This document shows positions 33,100 through 45,849 of a stretch of DNA of 64,000 nt, in pieces. Origin of the DNA: Erigeron canadensis (Eukaryota; Streptophyta; Magnoliopsida; Asterales; Asteraceae); contig NC_057763.1 in the NCBI RefSeq assembly GCF_010389155.1, positions 3,534,649 to 3,598,648 of the forward strand. Reading direction: 5' to 3'. Positions within the stretch are counted from its first letter, which is position 1. Each line of letters starts with the position of its first letter. The translations under genes were made by a program, and so were the position numbers. Under the pieces are notes generated by a model that was not told where the DNA came from, made no database searches, and saw only the letters and a program-made list of their open reading frames with translations.

Positions 33100-36000
33100 T
33101 TCGTTGTGCTCTACTAATACGACAAATTATATTGTTTTGGGAATTTTATATTTTAATACGAGATTATATAAAATGATGCGAAAATTTTGAAAATGCTCAA
33201 ATATATTTACTTAAACAAATAGAAATTTAAAACTGTACTAATATCTCTCGTATTATATGCCTAATTTTTCAGTATGATGTCAAGTGCAATTAAGGTACGT
33301 GTGGTCATAAACTAGTGGTTTATGAATTAAGATTATATAATTGATTGGCATGACCGGATGGACCATTACGGGTCAATGATTGATGCGAAATGTATTGAAT
33401 AGTTAAGGGATTTTTCAAAGTGATTATTTAAATTGAGGTCATTTGCTTCATAAGAAAGTATATGCCAAGAAAGATAAGGAGTTAATATTTTTTTAGTTTA
33501 ATGGAACCTATGCAAAGGAGATGTAGTAGGCCTATACATCGTCCATATTGACCATTTAGTGTTTTAAAATCGATGCATAGTCTAAATGGGTCATCAAAAT
33601 CGCAGCATGAAGCTTGCGTGATTATTTGCTCCAGTTATAAGATTGAGAGCATGTTCCGTATTTTATATTGGCAATAATGATTGATTTTACAAAGATCACT
33701 TGAGAGCAAATCGAATGACTTGTAGTTTTGGGGACATGTTATTTAACATGCAATAATTTGAATTCACACCATGCCAAAAATGTATTGTGTTTCCTCCCCA
33801 TTGAAATTGGTTTATGGTCAAAAACCACATATGTCTAATAAGAGTTTTGAATGTGCGATATATGATATGTTGGTCCACCAGAATGCACAAAAATGAGACC
33901 ATAAAGAATGTTGAAAATAATGTTGGGAAAATAGACGTGCCTTGGAAGTGTGTAGGCTCATACTTTGATTCAGTTCGAAACTGCCTGATTAAACTAGACA
34001 TTAGTATGACTGTTTTGGGCATGTGTCAAAACATGAAAGGGGTGTACATATTCAATAAGGTCATCATTGGAAGATTTGTTTATGCCTTAAATTTCTCATT
34101 GATATGATTCCCAACATTAGGGGGAGAAGTTCCCAACATTATGGAAAGATGGAAAGCAACTGAAATTATTATGAATGAATCATCAAAGATCCTCACATCA
34201 ATGAATATAAGCTTAAAGTTTGTGGGATAATTCATTCAGAATGTTTAGTAATTGTCAGCAATGTTAACTGACCAAAAAGCTGCTTATGCTCCATTTTATA
34301 ATGAGTCTACGCACATTTGAAAGTGGTAGAAAAAATTTAATTCCAAATAAAAAGCCTCGAATGAAAAGGAGCACAAAATTTAGATGGTCAAAGACGATGT
34401 ACAAAGACCCCAAAAGAGATTGATGATGAGAAACTAGACATGAAGGTTTTTGAGAAACCCCGGGTACTTAGAAATAATGAGATCACAATGATTTGTGGAC
34501 ATGTCCAGAGACTTTTGGAATCGAAAATAAATAAAAACGACGTCTAGATTGATTATAGTGCTAAAAGTATGTAAAATTGTGAGGATCTTGAAAGCATGCA
34601 TGCATAGAAAATTGATATGGTATGAAATGGATGATTGGCCAAAGATGAAAAGACGCTAGGTTTGGGACATGAAGTCCAAGCACTTGAAATTGAAGAAGTT
34701 ATATGGTGGAAGTCACTAAATTAAAAGTCTGGCAAAATGAGAAAGTCTTGATTCGCGTCTAAAGAATATGAAAAGAACTCATTCGTTGTAGAGATTCCAT
34801 GAAAGATATAAAATACATGAAGCATGTCTCGTGATTTAAAATTAATTGAAACACGTGTGAAAATTTCTTGAGAATGGATTCAAATATGATATTTTACAGA
34901 TTTGAATATCAATGAAATTTTAAAGGAGTGTCCAAAGGTGATTACATAACTGAATATATAAAAAAAATGTTTGTCTTAGTTTATAAATCTTAATCCATGT
35001 GCATCGGTTAGTAAGATATTGTATTTTATATGGATAAATGATGCTCATGATTATAAGGTCACATGTGCTAAGAATTTGTTAGGTCCAGTTTTGCTGAAAA
35101 CTAGAGCGTCCAGTTGCATCTGGAGATCAGAAGAATTATCCAGAAATATTTGAAGTCCAGTTGCAAGTGTACAACTAATGCAACTGAAGACTTCCTCCAG
35201 TTGAGATCCGACTAGATACTGCAATCATTCCAGTTGAAGTCGAAGACAACAAGTGAAAAATAGAGAATGACAATGCCAGCAAAGCCCAGTTGACATTACC
35301 CAGATCAAGACTGGAGTAGATTAGTGTAAAGTACTTACAAAGCTTTAAACTGATTACGAAGATGACCTTTTTGCTTTACGTACTATTATCCGTATAAAAC
35401 CATTTGTCAATGATTAAAGTACAAAAGTGCATAAAACAGGTTGGATAAAGTGACTTTATCTCTTACTTATCAAGCATTACAAAGAAACTCAAATTACTTC
35501 CTTAAATGCTTTCAACCATATCTGTACGACAAAGTTAGAATCCCAATACCAACTTTGTCTATAAATAGAGGTCTTTGCACAACCAAGAAACAATCTTTGC
35601 ATAATCAGACTTTGCATATTCTTTGTTAACTTGTGCAATATTCTCTCAATCGCAAAAAGGAACACTTCACAACTTTAAGTGTTTTGATTGTTAAAGAGAA
35701 TTTCCAAGTATTAGATCAACTGTATTTCATAGGTTGTTAGGAAATTTAGTTTTTTGTATTATCTTGGTTCCGAAACAAACTTGTAATTTATTTAAAATAA
35801 TTAATAAATTACACTTGAAAAATTACAACTTTGTCACACCAATTTACTTTACTGTATTTACATATTGCATTGTCTTTACTTATTTCTTATTGTCACCTTA
35901 ATAAGTAATCTAGCCATTAACCTGGTATACTACTTACTGCAACTGGTCACGTCCAGATATAGTAAGTGTATTGTAAAGACTCTCAATATCGACATAGAGG

Positions 36001-36460
36001 TGTCTTCAGTAGTACTATCTCTTGAGTTGGGACTTACAGAATTCATCTCTTGACTTCAAAGATAATGATTACATTATTGGTTTAGAAGTGTCATTGAAAC
36101 ACTAATTCTTCCCGCAGTTCAAACATGTATTATACATCATTTACTTTGAGTTTGTTGGGAATGTGTAACTTGTGAAGTACGAGAATGTACTTTATTGAGA
36201 TGCATAATGTATCAGTAATCCTTAAACATGGTATGTAAATATATGGGAAAAGAATAATGATTGAGGATTTCATTTGTGTGAGAAGCAACGAAATATATAT
36301 TGTTAAGACATTTCATATGTCAGACATTGAAAGCATTTGGTAATAATGAGAATTTTGAGTGAAGTGATCATGAGGGAGAGAAGATATGCGTTGCGCTCTT
36401 TTTCCCTTAAGCAAGGTTTTGTCCCACTGGGTTTTCCTGTTAAGGTTTTTAATGAGGTAA
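33100..36460 (+). pseudogene. Degenerate Copia polyprotein remnant
   Basis: Fragments in several plus-strand frames follow the Copia order: a weak GAG-pre-integrase/integrase stretch (PIHRPY...PFSVL near 33510-33590), an IRLRA-like block near 33640, and FPTLGGEVPNIMERWKATEI near 34110. A NNEITMICGHVQRLLESK block lies near 34470. Near 36395-36455 the TTTTTCCCTTAAGCAAGGTT string is typical of the 3' region just before a Copia polypurine tract. Stops are frequent and RT is unrecognisable. A solo LTR (35077-36038) interrupts it. The longest open piece is 33814-34107. Individual motif matches are weak, but the order is consistent. Confidence 0.6.
35077..36038 (+). mobile_element. Solo LTR, 962 bp, TSD GAATT
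   Basis: It starts TGTTAGGTCCAG and ends GGGACTTACA, inverted-repeat style TG...CA ends, with exact 5-bp duplications GAATT at 35072-35076 and 36039-36043. CTATAAATAG near 35560 is a plausible TATA box. A CCAGTTG-rich stretch occupies 35090-35300. No coding sequence. It inserted into the decayed Copia body. Confidence 0.88.
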
Positions 36461-36469
36461 CACCCCAAA

Positions 36470-36757
36470 TGTAACATCCCAATTAAAAAGGTAATAAAAT
36501 AAATTTTTGTAATTTTGACATTAAAGTGACTTTCTAGTATTTTATTTTTAGACATGGGTTAAATTAGTTGGGACCTTAGTGGTTAGTGACTTCCTATAAT
36601 ATAATTTGCGGGTTTTTGAATAGGATTAACTTTTGAGGTGGAATTAGTGGTAGCTAATTTCATTGTAAACTCTATTATTGTGTTTGGCTCATGATATATT
36701 TTATTGAATTGGTAAAATGATTATAACCATTTTAATGGTATGAGTGATTATTGTAAT
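36470..36757 (+). mobile_element. LTR 5' end (TGTAACATCCCAATT), interrupted
   Basis: A TGTAACATCC-type LTR start lies at 36470, directly after the Copia 3' motif. The LTR is interrupted at 36757 by the element 36758-43010 and appears to resume at 43016. Its 3' end is uncertain: ACGGGTGTTTCA near 49304-49315 is a candidate, but the flanks CCAAA and TCAAG do not match. Confidence 0.45.
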
Positions 36758-37447
36758 TGTAACACCTGTCATTTTAAAACCTAGATTTCAAAAACTTTTG
36801 TCAAACGACGTTTAAAACGTAGCAGAAAAGGATAACTTAAAAACTGCCCCATCCGTATCCGGATGACACCTTTTATAAAATGGTGTTACTAAAGTGCATC
36901 ATAAAAACAATACAAATGAAATCCAAGTCTTGGCACCAACATAAATGCCATTCATTATTACATGTATCATAAACGTAAATAATGTAGCCTAAACATAGGC
37001 TAAGGGAAGTCTAAGCATTCAACAATCTATGCTAGTCTTCTTTATTGCATCTACCCCATCTCACCAAGCTAATCCTTTCCTAGCTCAAACCTACTTATCC
37101 TGAAGGACACAACGTTTTCATAAAAACAAGTGTTAGCTAATAAAATTAGCTAATAAAATTAGCTAAGTAAGATACACACACTTTGATAAAACATTCTTCA
37201 TTTTACTTTCATAAAACTTCATCGTATTTTACTTATCAAAACATAATCATATTACATATCATTCACAACAATTATAGATCAACTCATACTTCCCTTTTCC
37301 CACATTGCGTCACATTTCATTTCATATCAACATATACATCTTATCATCATATACTCACATCTTAATCAATATCTTATATCATATCAACATAGAATTACCA
37401 CTTAAACGTAACTTCATATCATATCGTGGCATATCTCACATAATCAT

Positions 37448-38401
37448 TGTTATGGGTGAAATTTCAGGTCTCATTATCTTGAAGGTCCAAGACCTTGACA
37501 ACTCAGGATCTTAAAATAGCAAAATATTCTGATGACTTATTAATATATTACAAATGATATATTTCAAGTATTATTGTTATTTCCATGTGAGATAAACATA
37601 CAGGTTCTGGAATATTCGATATGAAGCCTTAGGAAAATTCTTCTAACGGTAAAAAGAAGATTATACACATGGAGTAAATCTTCAACACGCAAGGAAGACT
37701 AAGTCCACCAGTATAATCGGACTTCAAGTTGATTTCCACACGAGGAGAATATCTTCAAATGGCTACAAGATCAGTCAAGATACACTCCAACGTTTAAATA
37801 TGAAGACTCGGAGAGATCCCTACAAAGTCGGACAGTTAGTTAAACCCTTAGTCTATATAAACAAAGGGGCTGATCGATCATAGGCAATTATTATTCATTA
37901 TTACTTCTGCTCACAAACACTTGTAAACACACACAACTCTCGTTATATTTACTTTCACAGTTAGAAAGATCGATCAACCTGCTTCATCATTGTAATCATT
38001 TTAAACATAATTAATAAGAGAACAAAGGCAGGGACGATTATTTCCTCTCGGGGTTTTTATGCTAGCAATCCTTAAAGGATTAAGGGTTTTTCCTCGTCCA
38101 ACAAATATCGGTGTTCTTGTTTCTTACTCTTTAATTTGTAGCATTATTTGTTTAATTCTTGCTTTAATCTTCTTTCTTACGATATAATCTTCATTATATT
38201 CTGTTCCTTAATCATAGCTTGCGAATATCTTTAACACCTTTCTTTTATTAAAGTCGACATAATCTTTGATTAACATATTTAATTTTACGCATCTTTGAAT
38301 CTAAACGTATTTCACAAGCCTTTAACCTCACGAACGAAAGTTTGGTTACATAATTAATTTAAGTCAACGTAGATTATCTTGGATAATTTTTGACCAAAAC
38401 A
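37448..38401 (+). mobile_element. Gypsy-type solo LTR, 954 bp, TSD ATCAT
   Basis: It runs from TGTTATGGGTGAAATTTC at 37448 to TTTTTGACCAAAACA at 38401. The 5-bp duplication ATCAT is exact (37443-37447 and 38402-38406). Internal marks shared with other copies: TATATAAA near 37855, AAAGATCGATCAACC near 37970, TTTTTATGCTAGCAATCC and GGTTTTTCCTCGTCC near 38055-38100, CGAACGAAAGTTTGGTTAC near 38331. Confidence 0.92.
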
Positions 38402-38599
38402 ATCATGTCACACGTATTCATATTAGCACATGTAGAATATTTACTCCTAATTGTGCCTATCAATGATACATCATACTTATCAACATATCTTCTTATTATC
38501 TTGATCAACTTATTCAACTTAATCATCTTAATCAACTTTATGAGCTTTATCAACTTAATCAACTTTAATCAACTTTATCAACGTTATCAACTTTAAGCA

Positions 38600-38810
38600 T
38601 CCCGCTACGCTTTTAACATTGGTGATTAGTCACTCTACCCAGAAATACTAGATCAACATAACTATGCCGCAAGAAATCACCCAAACGACCACTTATTGTA
38701 TCCTGTCATGCTTTTAACATTGGTGGTTAGTCACTCCACCCGGAAACACTAGATCAACATAACTATGCTATAAGGAGCCACCCAAGCGACCACGTACGCA
38801 CTAGCTTTTC
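38600..38810. repeat. Tandem duplication, unit ~108 bp
   Basis: GCTTTTAACATTGGTG(A/G)TTAGTCACTC through CTAGATCAACATAACTATGC occurs twice, near 38607 and 38710. Confidence 0.8.
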
Positions 38811-39610
38811 AACTAGCACAGGTTAAGCTTAACACAACTTATGCTCGAGACTTCTTATCTTTATTAGCTTAGGCTACACTTTCACCTAAAATAATCACTT
38901 ATCAACATCTTTACTTTACTTTTTATTAGCTTAGGCTAAACTTTCACCTAAGCTAATCACATATCAACATCTTTACTTTACTTCAACTTTAGGTATATTC
39001 AATACCTAATTAGTTTCACATCTACTTCAACGTGTAATCTCATCAACGTGCACATCACATAACATTTCTTCGTGTATCTAGTGAACTAGATATTTCATAC
39101 TTAAGTGCACATGTAAGCCATTACATAACAACATTTAGGCATATCAACGACTTTATCAACATTACATCACATATCATAAACATAACATGGCAACTTCCTT
39201 ATAATTATCATACTTCAAATGCACATACTTACTTCTACTTTACACGTCAACATATCAACATAAATCATTTCAACAACACATATCATAATCACCTAATGGC
39301 AACATCATTGTAGTCATCACTCTACACATGCAATTAATTACCTTTACTTTAGAAATCATCATATCAACATGCATACATTCCCATATAACCTCCCACATAA
39401 CCCGGAAAACCTAACACACATAAGATAATTTGATCAAGAGGTTAATTATAGAAAACCACATTTTGTTGTGCCTCCAGCATGAGAAAAGTCATGTATCTTA
39501 CCTCAATGTTTACCGTGCTTGACAAGTGTTCCCGACAACCTATGATACAATAATGATTGAAATATAAGTCAACTAGACACTTAAACGTACTTTGGAACAC
39601 TCTAATGTAT

Positions 39611-39707
39611 GATATCGTGGTGTATATCGAAGGTATCGTGTTCCCATACAAAAGACCTTACAGTGGTCACGAAGGTACCGTGGTGCATACCGGCGGTATA
39701 ACGGACC
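39611..39707. repeat. Paired-motif array C (GGTAYCGTGGTGNATACC type)
   Basis: Related dyads lie at 39611 (GATATCGTGGTGTATATC), 39632 (GGTATCGTGTTCCCATAC), 39674 (GGTACCGTGGTGCATACC) and, weakly, 39695 (GGTATAACGGACC). Partners are about 21 bp apart. On the minus strand the array is preceded by ATCGTTTGCGAGTCGTTA, close to ATCGTTTGCAAGTCGTTT upstream of array A at about 13215. Confidence 0.6.
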
Positions 39708-39970
39708 AGACTACCCAGACTTCAGGTTTTAACTCTTAACGACTCGCAAACGATTTTAACACATCTCCGGGTCTTATGAACATCAAATACACTTAAAATA
39801 AGACCGTAATGACTCATTGAAAACACTTATTGATCCTTGAATCATTTACCATCATCATACAATCGATTAACCACGCGAATGACTCGAAATCGATTACAGA
39901 TTGCAATTAAACCAACCCAAACCCTAAGACCAGATTTCAATCTAATTAATTGACTCATATCATCAAAAAT

Positions 39971-42530
39971 TCTTAGTTCCCGTTGACCCTAGAACATCGA
40001 CATCTGTACGAATCTAGGTGTGTGAAATCCACCTGAATCCGTTCTTGAGGCTGTAATCATTCACACATAAACATAAAGAAATATATACGAACAGGAGATT
40101 GAAACATAGATGTAAAACTCATTATTCATTAGTCGACAAGATTACAAACACCAAATGAGTATACATCTAGGTGGGACGGGGTATAGATCTCTACCCCGTT
40201 TCGTGAATAGTTTCTGACTAGTCTAAAACCATTAAACTGAAACCCTAGACATATCTGACATATATATAACTAACTCATAATATATGGGCTGGACTTGGGC
40301 TTCAAGTACACGTATACTACATTATCATCTCAAAAAGATTAATGTAGCATAGATAGCATCTCATATAGATTAATGTAGTATAGATAGCATTTCATAGATT
40401 AATGTAATACAAACATCATCTTATACACAATGTCTCATACACGATGTAGTATAGACAATGTCTCATACACATCGTCTCATATATAAATAGACAATGTAGT
40501 ACATCAACCTCTTAACATGAATTGCATTACAGCGGACAATAATAGGTGCACAGAAACTGCACCAACAGACTCCCCCTTTTCTGGTGCAATCAATTCTGTT
40601 GAACTCCAATATACATTAGTTATTGAAAACCTGCATCAACAAACTCCCCCTTAGCTAATGATATCGGGTCTTCTGTGTTGAAACTCGATCTTCTGACACT
40701 ACATCCTGATCTTCAAACTGCAAAATCCTTGTACCTCTGTGACAACCAACTAACCCAACACGTCTCATCGTAGTCCTACCCCTCAACAGTAACCACCTCC
40801 GAATTAAACATTGCAATCTTCCACCCTTGGATATTGCCCGAGAAATTAATCACGTCTTGCTTAACCGACATATAATAGAGAAGTTGAATTTACAACAATC
40901 AACATAAAATCAATCAGCTCTCACAAAGATAAGAAACCCTGTAGTCCAAATCACAAAATGTAGTATCATAAACCCTGTCTCATTCTGTCTTGTACTTTCA
41001 CAATTCTACCAATCACCCGAAGTCTTTCCTATCACATCTCCCCTTTTGTTATATAAACCTCCAAACTATATAAAGATCTTAATCTCGCAACCGATCCAGA
41101 GAAATTGCCTGATTATCATCTCTACATATTTGGAATATAAATAGGTCCAATCTTCAAATACTCAACAACAAATAACCAGCTTCATTGCTCCAATAGTTCG
41201 AAAGAGTTTCCACAGCCACTATATATAGAAGATTCTCTGTTGTATAGTCTCAATCAAATCCAAAAACACTATGATCTTCATTACTCGAGCATTCTGAAAG
41301 TATACACATCGTCAATTGTTAATCCGAATAGAATAACACTTTGACCACCAATTAAACTCGAGTATAACAGAGTTTTGCTCAGAAATCCGAATATTTTAAT
41401 GTTTTATCCTCCCATTTCTCTGCAAAAAACTCTGAATAGTAGCTCATCATTTGTCTTCGGTTTCAGCTATCTCCCATTCTTTATTTCTTTCGAGCGGGTT
41501 CATAAATAAAACCTATCTTATTAATAAGTTCATTTAAACTTACAATCAATTAGGTTAACTTCATTCAATCTTGAAACCCATGTGTGAATGTAGAATATGA
41601 TAAGGTAGTATAGGAAAAAGGATGTATATGATCGTGCAATAAAATTAAGGTTGTATAGGAACAAGGTCTTATAGGGAGGGTATATAGGTAATGTCCTATA
41701 TGATAATGTCTTATAAGAAAGATAGGAACGAAATAATGGCTAATGTCTTATAGGATATTGTCTTATAGGAGAAGGTTTAATGTCTTATAGGATATTGTCT
41801 TATAGGAGAAGGTCTAATGTCTTATAGGAGAGGTTATTATATATCACGTAAAAATCTGACCAAAAATACAACCACTTATAGAAAGCCACCAGTCACGTAT
41901 AGAAGGTAAATGGTTACCCACGTATAGAAGCTCAATGGATCGCATACATGACTATCCAATTGTATACGTGACTAATTAACCACGTATTTGATCTTTAACA
42001 ACGCACCTTCATCTTCATCAACTACATCACAGCCTAATTCTCACAAACCGAACAAACAAGAATTTGGGTATACCGCCATGAAATCACAATTTTTAGATCT
42101 CGAATCTTGATACATAAAGCCTCCCTAGCTTTGATACCACTGTTAGGTCCCGTTGACCCTAGAACATCGAGATTTGTACGAATCCAGGTGTGCGAAATCC
42201 ACCTGAATCCGTTCTTGAGGATGTAATCATTCACACATAAACATAAAGAAATATATACGAACAGGAGATTGAAACATAGATGTAAAACTCATTATTCATT
42301 AATCGGCAAGATTACAAACACCAAATGAGTATACATCTAGGTGGGACGGGGTATAGATCTCTACCCCGTTCCGTGAATAGTTTCTGACTAGTTTAAAACC
42401 ATTAAACTGAAACCCTAGACATATCTGACATATATATAACTGACTCATAATATATGGGGGTTGGACTTGGTCTTCAAGTACACGTACACTACATTATCAT
42501 CTCATAAGGTGCACAGAAACTGTACCAACA
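39971..42530 (-). mobile_element. Non-autonomous LTR retrotransposon (Copia-like ends), TSD AAAAT
   Basis: The 5' LTR (minus strand) is 42530-42139, opening TGTTGGTACAGTTTC. It is followed by the primer-binding site GTGGTATCAAAGC at about 42138-42126, one base off the usual initiator-tRNA-Met site. The 3' LTR is 40567-39971, preceded by the polypurine tract AAAAGGGGGAGTC. Exact duplications AAAAT flank the element (39966-39970 and 42531-42535). The LTRs differ at about 15 of 360 aligned bases by eye, but the 3' LTR carries about 200 extra bases of ATTAATGTAGTATAGATAG-type repeats. The 1.57-kb interior has no gag or pol and includes an ATGTCTTATAGGA minisatellite at 41687-41833. Confidence 0.9.
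41687..41833. repeat. Minisatellite, ATGTCTTATAGGA core
   Basis: The string (A/T)TGTCTTATAGGA recurs six or more times with spacers ATATTG and GAAGGTCTA alternating. It lies inside the non-autonomous LTR element, close to its primer-binding side. Confidence 0.8.
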
Positions 42531-43015
42531 AAAATCAAAGGGAAATCATCTATATTACCTGTATATAATCACAAGGATGAAAGATCTTGATCAAACTTCA
42601 ATCAAACACCAAGAAACGTAGGGTTTTGGAGGGAATTTGCTTTGGAAGAGAGGGAGGAGCGACTGGAGGGTTTCACACACACGTGAGATATGAATAATGG
42701 GAAATAGGGAAGCCTAATTAACTCTTAAACCCATGGCCATCACTTTCCTTTTGTTATCTTAAGCCCTTCAACTTCCTAAACATTGCATTCTAAGCTCAAC
42801 TTACGAACCGAGACACTTATCAACCTAGCAAGCACTTGACTTTCTTAACTTTACTATTTAATTACTTTCATTTAACTTACTTTAATCATAACATATTAAA
42901 CACATAAGCATTTAATCACATAATCCAATCAAGGCACATAACTTGTCGGCACCTATCGTTAACTAACGGATAAGTCAACAAGTCAAACATGAAAAGTTTG
43001 GAATGTTACAGTAAT

Positions 43016-43661
43016 GATATGATGTGAAATGGGAAATGATTGAAATGTGTTTGGAGCCAAACATAATAATGGGTTGTGGTTATGGGTTGAGCTACTAATT
43101 TTGCTAGACAATGATAGTTGGTCTCATGAAATTATAGATTGATGAATTATAGGTGATTCATAGCAAAGCTTATTGTTAGGAGACCCTTGTATTGTGAAAT
43201 TTGAAGTTTAGCCAAGGTGAGTACTGTATGCAATTGATGTGAGCTGTGGAGTCCTGGACTCCTTTGCTCGTTGTTCGATGTTATGGTGAGTCTTGGAGTC
43301 TTGGACTCTTATACTTTGAATGTGGGTGGCAAGTCATGGATGACGATTCATGGGCTTGCCAACGTATAAGGATCCTTATATGTGCTTTATATTATTTGAA
43401 TGATATAATTTTTAAGGTGTTGATTGTATATTGTACTCACTAAGCGAAAGCAGCGAAAGCTTATACTTTAGTTGTTGCCCATTTTATTGTCGGAATTGGT
43501 GATCGTGGAAAAGACAAGACTTGAATAGGTGATTAAGACCCGAAAAAATTTTTGGTGAAGGTACTAGATTATGTTGGTTGTTTATGGATTACCATGTTTG
43601 TCATCCCGGTGATGCATTTGCTCATAGTAACACCCTTTTTGTTTTTAAAACGGGTCATATG
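43016..43661 (+). mobile_element. LTR remnant between nested insertions
   Basis: This resumes the LTR interrupted at 36757 (the GTAAT site). It contains GGTGAGTAC and GTACTCACTAAGCGAAAGC blocks and a TAGTAACACCC string at 43626. No gene; a 65-codon open frame at 43246-43443 has no domain. Confidence 0.4.
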
Positions 43662-43666
43662 GTCAT

Positions 43667-44440
43667 TGTTTTGGTAAAAAATTACCCAAGATAATCACCT
43701 TTGAAGACTTAGATCAATAATGTAACTAAACTTTCGTTCGTGAGGTTGTGTGCTTAAAGATCTTGAAAGGTCAGTTTACTAAAATGTTAAAATAATTGCG
43801 AAAATGTAACGTATTTGTTGAATATTGAATAACAACAATGAATGTTTTTATCAAGATATGAATGCAAAAGTAAAGATCTACTTATAAAACTTAACAAATG
43901 ATCAAATAGAGTGTCAAGATCTTGATTAAATAACGTTAAAACGTGATATTACTTAAGAATTCGTTGAGAAACAATATAAATGCATAAAATATGATTAGCT
44001 AAACTATTTGAAAGTGAATAAAATTATTACTTTGTAAAAGTTATTCAAAAGTAAACAAAATGTAAGATATGAGTGATAATTGTAAGCAAAACGTTATATA
44101 TATAATATATATATATAAAGTAAAATGCATAAAAGGAGTAAGAACACCGTGATTTTTTGAAGAGGAAAGGACCTTAATCCTTCTGGATTTCCGGCATAAG
44201 AACCAGGGAGGAAGCAATCTTCCCTCCGTGCTACTTTTATTATTATAAATCAAAGTTAATTACAATTCGAGAGCGCAAGTGATTGATCTAAGTGTTATAA
44301 TGATGAAAAGTGTTAGGTGAAATGTGTTTACAGAAAAAATTAGAGAGAAATATGTGTTTTTTCTGGCCTAAGACGAAGTGCCTAAGCCTGCAATTACTTG
44401 CCCCTTTTATAGAGAAATTATTCAACTAACTATCCTAAGA
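43667..44440 (-). repeat. 3' LTR remnant of the gypsy element
   Basis: It matches 47404-48180 closely (TTAGATCAATAATGTAAC, GAACGAAAG inverse, GTTTTTATGCCGG-type block near 44180-44200). The part equivalent to the LTR 5' end (48180-48425) is replaced by unrelated sequence after about 44440. Confidence 0.75.
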
Positions 44441-44742
44441 CAATAGTAAGATTTCCACTTGGAGGTCTTGATCTCTAGTCCAAATGTCTTGATAATGACT
44501 AAACTTCAATAACTTTCATCGAAACCCTGCATTAAAGTAGTATATATATATATATATCCTGTGTCTAGGATTACAACGAGTGAGCCAAAATTAAGAGGGG
44601 AGACCCTTAATATCAACGGATCATTGCATTTGGGATGTTGGTATCCAAAGTCTGGAGGGTGTCCCAGTCCTTGAATATTAATGGGTGACGGTTAGCCAAT
44701 TCTTGTGATTGAGTATTGGGTGGCGTGGTTAGCCAATTCGAG

Positions 44743-44900
44743 ATATCGATGGTAACATCGAGAATCGGTAGAATTAATTTCGACGACCTTGGAATTTAAC
44801 CCTTCAGCCATGAAATTAACAACGTGCAACTAGGGGCAAATTGAAAATCGATGGTCACATCGACAACCAACAGATTAATTTCTAAAACCTTGGAATTTTT
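44743..44900. repeat. ~104-bp duplication in the gypsy 3' non-coding region
   Basis: ATCGATGGTAACATCGAGAA...ACCTTGGAATTT at 44743-44795 recurs as ATCGATGGTCACATCGACAA...ACCTTGGAATTT at 44846-44899. Long gypsy elements often carry tandem repeats between pol and the 3' LTR. Confidence 0.7.
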
Positions 44901-45849
44901 AAGAACGTGCGACCGAGGCGATAAGGTGAAAACCTTAGACAAAAGTTGGCGTGAAAGCCAAAAGGTGAAGACCTTGTTCCATGATGATATGCTTGCTTTT
45001 GTTGGTAGTGATCACTCTTCAAGTTTAACCTGCAAAACTGGAGTTCGATAAATAGAAACTGTCGTTAGCCTGTTTGCTAATGCCACTCCGACGCTCAAGT
45101 CAATATTGTGATAGAAACTAATGAAATTTTATAAAATTAAAATCGATTAAAATAATAGGAATATTAATCTTAATTGAATATAAAGTTTCTATATAAATAT
45201 GATTGCATGAATATAAGATCCAAGATCCTAAGGGTCTTGGATTGTCTCCAGTATCTTGGGGTTCAAAATCATGAAGTAAAAGATTGGAAATTTTCACAAG
45301 TTTTATTACTAAACATAATAATATATTTTTAATAACTAAGGAAATTTCAAAATAGAAATTAATCATGTATTTAAAGATTATTGAAATTGATATTCCAAGT
45401 CGATTGAAATCATATAATTCATTCCTCATATTAAGTTTCGCTTATTAACATCTAATAAATCAAGGTATAATGTCCCCTTGTGTAAATTTTAGTATGACAT
45501 TTAATCTTGTTCTTTATATGTCTACCTCACTTGTAGAATTTTTTAATTTTATTTTATGTCAAAAATCATCACTAAAATTGTTTACAAATTTATTGATATA
45601 TAGGATTCTATTATCGTTCTAGGATCATATTCTAAATCATAACATGCAGTCATCCTAATGGTGATATCTAGTTGCTATGTATTTTATAAGATATTAGCCT
45701 TTATATATTTAGCATGCACTTCAAATATGGCCTATCTTTTATAGAAGATATAAGTAACAATAAAGTAATATTTTCAAGAAGAGAATACTTGGTTTTCGCA
45801 TATGATAAATTCTTATTGACGTTTGATGTTATTCACATAGAGATCACGC

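Larger units (their letters stand above)
36758..43010 (-). mobile_element. Large solo LTR (with two nested insertions), TSD GTAAT
   Basis: On the minus strand it begins TGTAACATTCCAAAC at 43010 and ends TGACAGGTGTTACA at 36758. Exact duplications GTAAT flank it at 36753-36757 and 43011-43015. Removing the nested elements at 37448-38401 and 39971-42530 with their TSDs leaves about 2.7 kb without gag or pol, so it is best read as a solo LTR of the TGTAACATCC family. It carries a TTATCAACTT-rich tract (38500-38595), a 108-bp tandem duplication (about 38600-38810), a second duplication (38866-38990) and the paired-motif array C (39611-39707). Confidence 0.85.

Noticed and set aside
33696..34022. 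108-codon minus-strand open frame
   Set aside because: Antisense shadow of the decayed Copia coding region on the plus strand.
38374..38596. Lys/Ile repeat open frame
   Set aside because: Produced by the TTATCAACTT low-complexity tract in an LTR.
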